Source: Thermoplasmata archaeon
GTDB taxonomy: Archaea > Thermoplasmatota > Thermoplasmata > Lutacidiplasmatales > UBA184
Assembly: GCA_021802125.1 (NCBI GenBank)
Contig: JAKAAX010000003.1
Span: 17,788 to 81,787 of the forward strand
Length of the DNA stretch: 64,000 nucleotides
Direction: 5' to 3'
The stretch's first letter is position 1. Each line of letters starts with the position of its first letter. Below, in pieces: positions 42,994 to 50,307 of this stretch. Both the position numbers and the translations under genes were made by a program. Below the pieces are notes generated by a model. That model was not told where the DNA came from. It saw only the letters and a list, made by a program, of their open reading frames with translations, and ran no database searches.

Positions 42994-43264
42994 CCCAGAA
43001 ACCTGGTCACGATCGTCCTACCTGGGCATAGACCTATCGCGAGGCGATGCATGGTCCCTGGTCCCTCCGTCATGCGGAACCAGGACTGCAGCCTACGCGA
43101 GGCTCCTACGGGGCCGAGAGGGGGTGCGCGGCGCAGGGTCCGAAAGCGCCGTTCGTGTCCTTCGAGCGGGCTCCGTACGACCCTTCCATGGCCCGCGCCA
43201 GGCATTGGCCAGGGACGGGAACGACGCCGCAGCATTGATGGGGGCCTAGACCCATCCATACGGC

Positions 43265-43912
43265 ATGGGGTCTTCTTACGGCTCGTCCGCACCCATCCGC
43301 TCGAACCCTGCGCCCGCGCTTGGTGGCCTCCCGAACGTCGTGTCGATCGTGCTGGTCGTAGGGGTGGTCCTCGGATCGTTCCTCGCCATTGACTACTATC
43401 AGGGGACGGTCGAGGCGAGCCAGGGCGGCGGTGGAAACGGAGGCGGCATCCCCCCTGGAGGTCCGCCCACGGTCCAACTAGGCATGATCCAACTGAACGT
43501 CGGGGGGCAAGGTGCAGGGGCCCTCTGGCAGAACACCTATCCCACCTGCAACCCCACCTCAGGGGGGGACACGGTCTGCTTCGTCCCCCAGGTCGGCGGC
43601 GACTGCACGTTCACGGGGAATCCCAACCCGTACGAGCTCCAGGTCACGGTGCTCGATCAGAACGGGAATGGGTTGGCGGGCGCGAGCGTGTCCCTCGCCG
43701 CGGTGGGGGTCTCCATCACCGCCTCGCCGTCCGCGAGCCTGTACACCAACGCCGCCGGCGTGGTCCAGTTCTCCCAGATCACGGGGGACGTGCCCGCGAA
43801 CGACCCGGCGGGAGGGTACATCGGCGTGAGTGTCTCGTACTCCTCGGGTGGCTCGACCTCGACCGGGAGCGCGCAGGTCCAAGTGGAGCCCCCGGCCGCC
43901 GCGAACTGCTGA
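43265..43912 (+). CDS. N-terminally anchored Ig-like exported protein
   Basis: The 215-residue protein starts with about 23 polar residues, then one hydrophobic helix (NVVSIVLVVGVVLGSFLAIDYY), a Gly-rich linker and a beta-rich ectodomain with three Cys (PTCNP, TVCF, DCTF). The final part (LQVTVLDQNGNGLAGASVSL, later TNAAGVVQFSQITG) resembles a bacterial-Ig-like/invasin fold. Topology suggests a type II membrane protein or a pilin-like anchor. It is divergent from the propeller protein. Family not identified. Confidence 0.65.
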   Translation: MGSSYGSSAPIRSNPAPALGGLPNVVSIVLVVGVVLGSFLAIDYYQGTVEASQGGGGNGGGIPPGGPPTVQLGMIQLNVGGQGAGALWQNTYPTCNPTSGGDTVCFVPQVGGDCTFTGNPNPYELQVTVLDQNGNGLAGASVSLAAVGVSITASPSASLYTNAAGVVQFSQITGDVPANDPAGGYIGVSVSYSSGGSTSTGSAQVQVEPPAAANC

Positions 43913-43941
43913 GGGGTGAGGGGAGGGTCCGCCCTCCCGCC

Positions 43942-46164
43942 CTACCGGTAGATGACCTCTTCCGCGCTCTCCCGGCGGGTGGTCACCCGGACCGAGGAGA
44001 TCGAGCGGGCGAACTGCTCGTAGAACTTGAGCGTCTCCTTGTCCACGCTCGCGTGGGCGTTCTGGAGCGCGAGGTCGAAGTGTCGGCCCGTGACCTTCTT
44101 CGCGTTCGGGGTCTCGCGCAGCGCCTGGAGCCCGGCCTCCCGGCAGATCGACGCCAGGTCGCTCCCGACGAACCCGTCGGTGCGTGAGGCCAACTCCTGG
44201 ACGTCCACGCCTTCGAGCGGCATCTTCTTCGTGTGGACCTTCAGGATCGCCACGCGGGCGGTGAGGTCGGGCGGCGCGACGTAGATGAGCCGGTCGAAGC
44301 GGCCCGTCCGAAGGAGAGCCTCGTCGATGATGTCCGGGCGGTTGGTGGCCGCGAGGACCACCACGCGCTCGAGCGTCTCCAGACCATCAATGGAGGTGAG
44401 CAGCTGGTTCACGATCCGCTCGGTCACGCCGCTCGAGTTCTGGAGCCCGCGCTTCGGAGCGATGGCGTCCGCCTCGTCGATGAAGACGATGGCGGGAGAG
44501 GCCTGACGCGCCTTCTTGAAAATGATCCGGATGGCCTTCTCGCTCTCCCCGACCCACTTGCTCATCACTTCGGGGCCCTTGACCGAGATGAAGTTCGCCT
44601 GGCTCTCGGTGGCGACGGCCTTGGCGAGGAGGGTCTTCCCGACGCCGGGGGGTCCGAAGAGCAGGATCCCGCGGGGCGGGTCGATCCCCAAGTTCTTGAA
44701 CGCGTTCGGGTTCTTGAACGGAAGCTCGACGGACTCGCGCAGGTCCTGCTTGACCCGGTCGAGCCCCCCCACCTCTTCCCAGCGGACCGAGGGGACCTCG
44801 ATCGCGACGTCGCGGAGCGAGGAGGGTTCGATCTGCTTGAGCGCCTCCCGGAAGTCCACCGGGGTGACCTTCATCCGCTCCAGGAGCGAGACGCTGATCG
44901 GCCGGTCGAAGTCGATCTCGGGGAGGTACCGGCGCAGGGCGCGCATGGCCGCCTCGCGGGCGAGCGCCGCCAGGTCCGCGCCGACGAAGCCGTGCGTGAC
45001 CCCTGCGAGCTCGTCCTGGAGCTTCTCCCGCTCCTTGTCGCTCCCTTCGATGGGCATCCCTCGGGTGTGGATCTGGAGGATCTCCCGTCGTCCTTCCACC
45101 GTGGGCACGCCGATCTCGATCTCCCGGTCGAACCGGCCGGGGCGTCGCAGCGCGGGGTCGATCGCCTCCTCGCGGTTGGTGGCGGCGATGACGATGACGT
45201 TCCCCCGACCGGACAGCCCGTCCATCAGCGTCAGGAGCTGGGCGACGACGCGGCGCTCCACCTCCCCAACCACCTCGTCGCGGCGCGGGGCGATGGAGTC
45301 GAGCTCGTCGATGAAGATGACCGAGGGGGCGTGTTTCTCGGCCTCCTCGAACTTCTCTCTGAGCTCCTTCTCGCTCTCCCCGTAGTACTTCGAGATGATC
45401 TCGGGCCCGGCGATGGAGATGAAGTGGGCTCCGGCCTCGCTCGCCACGGCCTTGGCGATGAGCGTCTTCCCGGTCCCCGGGGGACCGTACAGCAGGACCC
45501 CTTTCGGGGGGGAGATGGCCAGGCGGTCGAACAGCTCCGGGTGCTTGAGCGGGAGCTCGATCATCTCCCGGACCCGGGAGAGCTTCTCGCGGAGCCCCCC
45601 GATGTCCTCGTAGGAGACGCGGGGGGCGGTGATCTCCGCCTCGTTGACGGTCTCCTCCCGGATGGTGACCAGGGTGTTCGGCCCGACGACGACGATCCCC
45701 TTCGGGGTCGTGGAGATGACGAGGAAGAGGAGCGAGCCTCCCATGAGGAACACTCCGGGCACGACGAACGCGTCGCCGCGGACGAACGGGCGGCGGGAGA
45801 GCGCCTTGGCCACGAAGGCCTCGAGGCCCGGTCCCAGGTCCATCTTGGGGGCTCCCGAGTAGATCGGAGCGATGGTGATGGCCTCCGCGGTGGGGGCCTC
45901 GACGCGGGCGACCTCGACGCGGTCGCCGATGGAGACCCGCGCGTTCCGGCGGATCACGGCCTCCAGGCGGATGACGTTCTTCCCCTCATCCTCGGGGTTC
46001 GCCTTCTGGACCACCGCCGCGGTGGTCTTCCGCCCTCGGACCTCGACCACGTCGCCCACGGCCACCTTCAGCCGCTGGCGCGTCGCGGAGTCGACACGGG
46101 CCACCCCGAAGCCGACGTCGTTCTGCGTCGCCTCCATGACCTTGAGGTTCACCGTGTCCGCCAT
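43942..46164 (-). CDS. cdc48: Cdc48/VAT-type AAA+ ATPase with C-terminal HbYX motif
   Basis: The 740-residue double-ring unfoldase has an N domain (1-185) and two ATPase modules. D1 carries Walker A GPPGTGKT (227-234) and FIDELD (284-289); D2 carries GPPGVGKT (504-511) and FIDEAD (561-566). It extracts or unfolds proteins and can hand them to the 20S proteasome. The C-terminus ends VIYR, a canonical hydrophobic-Tyr-X docking motif. ATG 46164 (MADTVNLKV) is the family N-terminus, and a GCTTATCC box lies about 30 nt upstream of it, so the 46272 extension is rejected. Confidence 0.95.
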   Translation of the reverse strand: MADTVNLKVMEATQNDVGFGVARVDSATRQRLKVAVGDVVEVRGRKTTAAVVQKANPEDEGKNVIRLEAVIRRNARVSIGDRVEVARVEAPTAEAITIAPIYSGAPKMDLGPGLEAFVAKALSRRPFVRGDAFVVPGVFLMGGSLLFLVISTTPKGIVVVGPNTLVTIREETVNEAEITAPRVSYEDIGGLREKLSRVREMIELPLKHPELFDRLAISPPKGVLLYGPPGTGKTLIAKAVASEAGAHFISIAGPEIISKYYGESEKELREKFEEAEKHAPSVIFIDELDSIAPRRDEVVGEVERRVVAQLLTLMDGLSGRGNVIVIAATNREEAIDPALRRPGRFDREIEIGVPTVEGRREILQIHTRGMPIEGSDKEREKLQDELAGVTHGFVGADLAALAREAAMRALRRYLPEIDFDRPISVSLLERMKVTPVDFREALKQIEPSSLRDVAIEVPSVRWEEVGGLDRVKQDLRESVELPFKNPNAFKNLGIDPPRGILLFGPPGVGKTLLAKAVATESQANFISVKGPEVMSKWVGESEKAIRIIFKKARQASPAIVFIDEADAIAPKRGLQNSSGVTERIVNQLLTSIDGLETLERVVVLAATNRPDIIDEALLRTGRFDRLIYVAPPDLTARVAILKVHTKKMPLEGVDVQELASRTDGFVGSDLASICREAGLQALRETPNAKKVTGRHFDLALQNAHASVDKETLKFYEQFARSISSVRVTTRRESAEEVIYR

Positions 46165-46298
46165 GATGTCCGGTCGAACCCGTTCCGTTGGATAAGCGTA
46201 TCGTGACGACTGCGGGCCCCTCGCGCGGTCCTGACGGGCATCCCGCCCCGCGGCTCGAGCTTCCCGTTTCATAACCTGAAGACCTCCTTCCCCCTACG

Positions 46299-47492
46299 AT
46301 GCCCCACCCCCAGACCAGCTCCAGCTTCCTACGGCGACTCTTCGTCGCGGCAGGCTGGAAGGTCGAGGACATTCCCGCAGGGTGGAGGGCGCGCCGAGGC
46401 CCCGAGGGCACCACCGTCCTGGCCTACCTGGATGGGGGGCTACCTGCGGGGTTCCAGCGGCACTACCCCTCGGACGCCCAGGACATCCTCGTGCTCTTCG
46501 GACACGCCCCCGACCACCGGGACCGCGACCGGGTCGAGATCACCGGGGCCCGGGCCATCGACCCCGAGGAGGTCCCCGGGACCGTCGTGGCGCTCCTGCA
46601 CCTTGCCTCCGAACCCCGCGAGGAGGAGGTTTCGACAACGGGGACGGCGCTGGCTTCCGGGGCTCCCGCCCCCCTGCAGCCTGAGGTCCGGGCCCCGGAG
46701 GCGGTGGGGGTCGAAGAGGGCGGCCTCCCCCTCGAGAGCCCTTCCGTCCTCGAGCCCGCGACCGCCACCGCGCAGCCCGCGCCCCCTCCTCTCCTGGAGG
46801 GCGCCGACTCCCGGCAGGGCTCCTCCGCCTCAGCCCCCCCTACACCCCCGGCCGAGTCCCCGCCCCCGCCGGCGCAGAAGCCGCTCCTCCTTCGTCGGGA
46901 GCCCCCGCTGCCCATGCTGCCCGGCGAGCCCTCCCTCTTCCCGGCCCTGGTCTTCGAGTCCGACCGGATCGTCCGGCCCCGCCTCCACGAGGAGGACATC
47001 CATCAGATGGCGCACAGCCGTTGGAGGGGCGGGTCCCCCCGGCTCGTCCTCGTGCCCTTCTACCTCTTCGCCTACGCCCTGCCCGAGGACGAGGAGAGCT
47101 CCTCCACGCCCCCGCGCCTCGTGGCGGTCCCCACCGTCGGCGGCGCACCCCAGTTCTGGCCGCCCGGGGAGCGCGAGATCGTCTCTGCCCTGCCGCAGCC
47201 CTACCACCGGATGCGCGGACGCATCCGGCAGGAGGAGGCGCGCAAGCTCGCCCTGGAGGCGGTCCGCGAGCGGCACGCCCGGAGCGAGGAGCGCGCCGAG
47301 AAGGTCCACGGGGTCCTGGTCATCGACCATCACCGGCACCCGCTGGAGGCCGCAGAGGTTCGAATAGGGGCCCACGCGCTCGTCTGGGTCCCTCACTGGA
47401 TCGTGGAGGCCTGGAACGGGCGCGAGGTGCTGGACGCGGTCACGGGCCTCTCCGTCCATCTCGACATGGACCCGGGCGAGGCGGGGGAGTAG
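46299..47492 (+). CDS. Unknown protein with N- and C-terminal domains joined by a Pro-rich linker
   Basis: The 397-residue protein has an N-terminal alpha/beta domain (about 1-105: FLRRLFVAAGWKVEDIPAGW, then DAQDILVLFGHAP), a Pro/Ala/Glu-rich linker (about 110-210) and a C-terminal domain (about 215-390). The latter includes LVLVPFYLFAYALP and the aromatic LVWVPHWIVEAWNG-EVLDAVTG segment. No membrane helix is convincing and I do not recognise the family. It is divergent from cdc48; a TTTCATAA motif 26 nt upstream of the ATG would make it leaderless. Confidence 0.6.
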   Translation: MPHPQTSSSFLRRLFVAAGWKVEDIPAGWRARRGPEGTTVLAYLDGGLPAGFQRHYPSDAQDILVLFGHAPDHRDRDRVEITGARAIDPEEVPGTVVALLHLASEPREEEVSTTGTALASGAPAPLQPEVRAPEAVGVEEGGLPLESPSVLEPATATAQPAPPPLLEGADSRQGSSASAPPTPPAESPPPPAQKPLLLRREPPLPMLPGEPSLFPALVFESDRIVRPRLHEEDIHQMAHSRWRGGSPRLVLVPFYLFAYALPEDEESSSTPPRLVAVPTVGGAPQFWPPGEREIVSALPQPYHRMRGRIRQEEARKLALEAVRERHARSEERAEKVHGVLVIDHHRHPLEAAEVRIGAHALVWVPHWIVEAWNGREVLDAVTGLSVHLDMDPGEAGE

Positions 47493-47598
47493 CCGCCCTC
47501 CCGCGGTGGGCTCCGCGTCGAGCCCTCCGGGGCCCTACCTACCCTGTACCTCCGGGTGCCGTTGGGTGGCGTTTTCCGCTCCAACGGATGGACCCTCC

Positions 47599-48210
47599 GT
47601 GCTGCTGAAGACGTTCCAGATCGGCCCCTATCAGAACTTCACGTACATCGTGGCGGCGAAGGAGGGGGGCGAGGGCGTGGTCATCGACCCGTCGTTCGGG
47701 ATCGACCCCGTGCTGAAGGCCATCGATGACCTCGGGGTCAAGGTGCGCTACATTCTCAACACCCATGCCCACCCGGACCACATCGCGGGGAACCAGGACG
47801 TCCGCGCGAGGACGGGGGCGAAGGTGGGCGCCCACAAGGCGGCCAAGCTCGAGCAGGACCTCCCCTTCTCGGACGGGGACGAGCTCACGGTGGGGGGGAT
47901 CCCCTTCCGGGTGCTTCACACGCCGGGCCACACTCCCTGCAGTGTCGTGTACCTCTTCGAGGGCCGCGCCGCGACGGGGGACACCCTCTTCGTCGGGGAG
48001 TGCGGTCGGACCGACCTTCCGGGGGGGAGCAACGAGGACCTGTACGACAGCCTGTTCGGCAAGGTCCTGAAGCTCGACGACGCGACGGTGGTCCTCCCGG
48101 GTCACGACTATGGACGGACGCCGAGCTCCACGATCGCGTTCGAGCGTCTCAACAACTACGTGCTGAAGCCGCGCACCAAGGCCGAGTTCGTACGGTTCAT
48201 GAGGTCATGA
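47599..48210 (+). CDS. Metallo-beta-lactamase-fold hydrolase (glyoxalase II-like)
   Basis: The 203-residue single-domain protein has the metal motif NTHAHPDHIAGN (THxHxDH), a later RVLHTPGHTPCS, GDTLFVGECGRTDLPGG and a final LPGHDYG, all placed as in glyoxalase II/MBL hydrolases. The start chosen is GTG 47599, where homology-like sequence begins (LLKTFQIGPYQNF); the upstream frame is Pro/Ser-rich and unlike the family. It is followed immediately by the Cgi121 gene with overlapping codons (stop within ATGAG context). Substrate unknown. Confidence 0.87.
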   Translation: MLLKTFQIGPYQNFTYIVAAKEGGEGVVIDPSFGIDPVLKAIDDLGVKVRYILNTHAHPDHIAGNQDVRARTGAKVGAHKAAKLEQDLPFSDGDELTVGGIPFRVLHTPGHTPCSVVYLFEGRAATGDTLFVGECGRTDLPGGSNEDLYDSLFGKVLKLDDATVVLPGHDYGRTPSSTIAFERLNNYVLKPRTKAEFVRFMRS

Positions 48211-48830
48211 GCGCGGACGACCACACGCCACCCCAGGGGCAGGAGCCCGCAGCGCCCGACACCCCGGTGCCTCTCATGGCGCCTCCGTTCGTCGCCGTCG
48301 GGGCCCGTCGCGCGCCCTCGGACCACCGGGGCCCGGAGGAGCTTCGGGCGGCGCTCCGCGAGGCGGTGCGCCTGCTTCGACCGGACCCCGAGGCCATGAC
48401 CCAACTGGTCGACGCCGCTGCCGTCGCGGGGGAACGCCACCTCGCCGCAGCCTTGGCCCGGGCCGCTCGGGCGAGGGCCAAGGGTCGGGCCCACCTCTCG
48501 GACCCGGGGGCGGAGTTCCTCCTCTACCTGGCGGGCTCCGACCAGTTCCCCGAGGCCGTCCAACGGGCGGGGGTGCGGGCGGAGACCCGCGAGGTCGTGC
48601 TCGTCCTCTCCCCTCCCGGACCGCTGCACGGGCTGCTGGTCCGCGCGGGGCTCGAGGAGGACCCCTCGGTCTATCCCCGCCCTCCCACCGAGGAGGTCCT
48701 GGCGCGTCTGGGCCTCGATCCGGCGGCCCACGAGCGGGTGCCCCGGGGGTCCTGGGAGCTCCTCGCGATCGAGGCGGGGGCCATGGTGGAGCTGCCGCGC
48801 GGGGGCGGAGCGAAGAGAGGCAAGGGTTAA
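48207..48830 (+). CDS. cgi121: Cgi121-like KEOPS subunit
   Basis: The 207-residue protein contains the Cgi121 core: HLAAALARAARARAKGRAHLSDPGAEFLLYLAGSDQFPEAVQRAGV, then VVLVLSPPG and a following LVRAGLEEDPSVYP. Cgi121 binds the tRNA acceptor end and stimulates the KEOPS complex, which makes t6A37 on ANN-decoding tRNAs. The N-terminal 70 residues are polar and Pro-rich, longer than usual. The ATG overlaps the MBL gene stop by 4 nt. It lies immediately upstream of two tRNA genes, probably by coincidence. Identification rests on the core motif. Confidence 0.7.
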   Translation: MSADDHTPPQGQEPAAPDTPVPLMAPPFVAVGARRAPSDHRGPEELRAALREAVRLLRPDPEAMTQLVDAAAVAGERHLAAALARAARARAKGRAHLSDPGAEFLLYLAGSDQFPEAVQRAGVRAETREVVLVLSPPGPLHGLLVRAGLEEDPSVYPRPPTEEVLARLGLDPAAHERVPRGSWELLAIEAGAMVELPRGGGAKRGKG

Positions 48831-48868
48831 TCCCGCGACCTCTGTGGGCCGCCGGCCGAGGGTGGCGA

Positions 48869-48970
48869 GCAGGCGTAATCTAGTGGCAGGATTTCAGCCT
48901 TCCAAGCTGACTACCCGGGTTCGAAGCGGCTCCTGGACATCCCAGGCGCGCGGAACTCCCGGCGCCTGCA
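48869..48970 (+). tRNA. tRNA-Gly(UCC) interrupted by about 31 nt in the T-loop
   Basis: The acceptor strand GCAGGCG (48869-48875) pairs perfectly with CGCCTGC (48963-48969), and A48970 is the discriminator. D-arm and anticodon arm are normal: TCAGC-CTTCCAA-GCTGA, anticodon TCC. The T-stem halves CCGGG (48915-48919) and CCCGG (48958-48962) also pair perfectly, but 38 nt rather than 7 lie between them. Removing about 31 nt restores a TTCGANT-type loop. Without that insertion no T-stem can form. Confidence 0.8.
48926..48956 (+). other. Putative tRNA intron at T-loop position 59/60
   Basis: This 31-nt insert contains a CCTGG-ACATC-CCAGG hairpin. The exact ends can shift by one to three nt because flanking bases (A, AC) repeat. 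I could not confirm a canonical bulge-helix-bulge motif. Archaeal splicing endonucleases of broad specificity do remove T-arm introns in some lineages, mainly Thermoproteota. Confidence 0.6.
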
Positions 48971-49037
48971 TGCCCCCCTCGGCCCTCCCCCGCACCGTGC
49001 TCGGGTTTTTCCGCCAGGCACGTTCCCCCCGCGTCGC

Positions 49038-49120
49038 GCTGAGGTAGCCTAGCCCGGCAAGGCGCCGGCCTTGAAAGCCGGTGGGGCAACCCCTCGGGAG
49101 TTCAAATCTCCCCCTCAGCG
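49038..49120 (+). tRNA. tRNA-Ser(UGA)
   Basis: The acceptor GCTGAGG / CCTCAGC pairs fully with discriminator G. The anticodon arm is CCGGC-CTTGAAA-GCCGG with anticodon TGA. A long variable arm (GGGG-CAA-CCCC) marks a class II tRNA, and the T-arm is GGGAG-TTCAAAT-CTCCC. CCA is not encoded. No intron. Confidence 0.92.
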
Positions 49121-49205
49121 TGCTCCAGGGAGAGCCCGCGGGCCCTTCATCGTCCCTCCCCGCAGGGGGCCAGGGGGGGTCCTTGCCCACCGTCCAAGGC
49201 GTGGA

Positions 49206-49212
49206 CTTATCC
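49206..49212 (+). promoter_or_regulatory. TATA-like box of the phosphatase-like gene
   Basis: CTTATCC is centred 25-26 nt upstream of GTG 49234, consistent with a leaderless mRNA and supporting that start over the in-frame GTG at 49081, which lies inside tRNA-Ser. Confidence 0.5.
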
Positions 49213-49233
49213 TTTGAAGTTGTGGGGGATGCC

Positions 49234-49656
49234 GTGCCCACCTGCCTCTTCCTCTGCTCCGACCACGCGCTGACCTCGCGTCTCGCCGAGTCGCTCTTCA
49301 ACGCCCAAGCTCCCCGAGGATGGCGCGCGACCTCGGCGGGACTGGTGGCGGCCGCGGAGCCCGACCCTCGGGCGGAGCGGACGCTCGCCGCCCTGGGCTA
49401 TCGTGCCCCCGAAGCCGTCACGCGGGCGGTGGAGAAGGACCTCGTGAGCTTCATGCGCGTGGTCATCGCGCTCGCGCTCCCCACCGACGCGGCCCTTCCC
49501 GACTGGCTCACCCCCAAGATCGACCTAAGGGTCGAGATCGAGGACCCGAGACCTCTCCCCGAAGCCCAGCTCCAGGAGTGGATGACGCAGCTCAACCAGA
49601 AGATGGACGCGGTCCTCACGCTCTGCCGCGAGAGGACGCCGCGGCCTTTCGGCTGA
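49234..49656 (+). CDS. Low-molecular-weight phosphotyrosine phosphatase-like protein, catalytic loop altered
   Basis: The 140-residue protein resembles the LMW-PTP/arsenate reductase fold: CLFLCSDHALTSRLAESLFNA at the N-terminus, RATSAGL, then ERTLAALGYRAPEAVTR. The family P-loop is C-x5-R-S. Here the sequence is CSDHALTS, with Thr in place of the essential Arg, so phosphatase activity is doubtful. It may be a binding protein or use another mechanism. The 3' end overlaps the convergent Nudix gene by 41 nt. Confidence 0.7.
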   Translation: MPTCLFLCSDHALTSRLAESLFNAQAPRGWRATSAGLVAAAEPDPRAERTLAALGYRAPEAVTRAVEKDLVSFMRVVIALALPTDAALPDWLTPKIDLRVEIEDPRPLPEAQLQEWMTQLNQKMDAVLTLCRERTPRPFG

Positions 49657-50209
49657 GATGGGCCGGCGGGCGCAGCCAGTCGTCGCGGAAGGCCGTCTCC
49701 TTCGGTAGGCCGCGGAACCACCGCGCCTCGGCGATCTCCTCGGGCACGTTGGACCGGACCGTGCCGGAGGCCCGCCTGGCGGTGAACTGCAGGAAGTCCC
49801 ACGCGATGGAGCCGCCGCCCCGCGGGCCCCGCACCACCTCATGGTAGACCTTCCAGAGGCGGAGGTCGGTGACCCGGAGGTTCGTCTCCTCCTTCACCTC
49901 GCGCAGGGCGGCGGCCCGGGGGGACTCTCCCTCCTCCGCTCCCCCGCCCGGGACCACCCATCCCCGGGTCCAGGCCTTGCCGGGGGCCATGCGGACCAGA
50001 AGTACGCGGCCCCGGACGTCGTGGATGCGCACCGCGACGCCGAACCCTCCACGGCGGGCCCGGCGGGCCGCGCTCTCGAACGCTTTCCGGGAGACCGTCC
50101 TCGACCGCTCGATCCACACCGCCCCTGGAGAGCGAGCGAACTCCCGAACGACCCCCGGGTCCGACGCCCCTCGCCCGTCCTTCGGCCGGCGCGAGCGCTC
50201 CACGGCCAA
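49616..50209 (-). CDS. Nudix hydrolase
   Basis: The 197-residue protein holds a Nudix box GGAEEGESPRAAALREVKEE-TNL (GX5EX7REUXEEXGU with Thr-Asn at the Gly position) and the preceding WVVPGGG strand. Such enzymes cleave nucleoside diphosphate-linked substrates; the exact one is not readable. The N-terminal 55 residues are basic and Arg-rich and may be overextended, since the indicated start is TTG. It is divergent from mutS, with the short promoter region between. Confidence 0.85.
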   Translation of the reverse strand: MAVERSRRPKDGRGASDPGVVREFARSPGAVWIERSRTVSRKAFESAARRARRGGFGVAVRIHDVRGRVLLVRMAPGKAWTRGWVVPGGGAEEGESPRAAALREVKEETNLRVTDLRLWKVYHEVVRGPRGGGSIAWDFLQFTARRASGTVRSNVPEEIAEARWFRGLPKETAFRDDWLRPPAHLSRKAAASSRGRA

Positions 50210-50277
50210 CCATGAGCTCCCCCTCCGATTGACGCTTCCGGTGCCCCTGCCGCGTCGAGCCTCCCGCGGCCGAAGGG

Positions 50278-50286
50278 GAATTATCC
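50278..50286 (+). promoter_or_regulatory. TATA box of the mutS-mutL operon
   Basis: GAATTATCC is centred 26 nt upstream of GTG 50308, indicating a leaderless transcript beginning at the mutS start codon. Confidence 0.55.
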
Positions 50287-50307
50287 CCTCCCCCCGTCTC
50301 GCGAGCC

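Noticed and set aside
44233..46206. 657-codon plus-strand frame
   Set aside because: It is antisense to cdc48, whose Walker motifs and family length settle the coding strand.
48844..49047. Short open frame through the two tRNA genes
   Set aside because: It overlaps tRNA-Gly and the start of tRNA-Ser and has no protein-like features.
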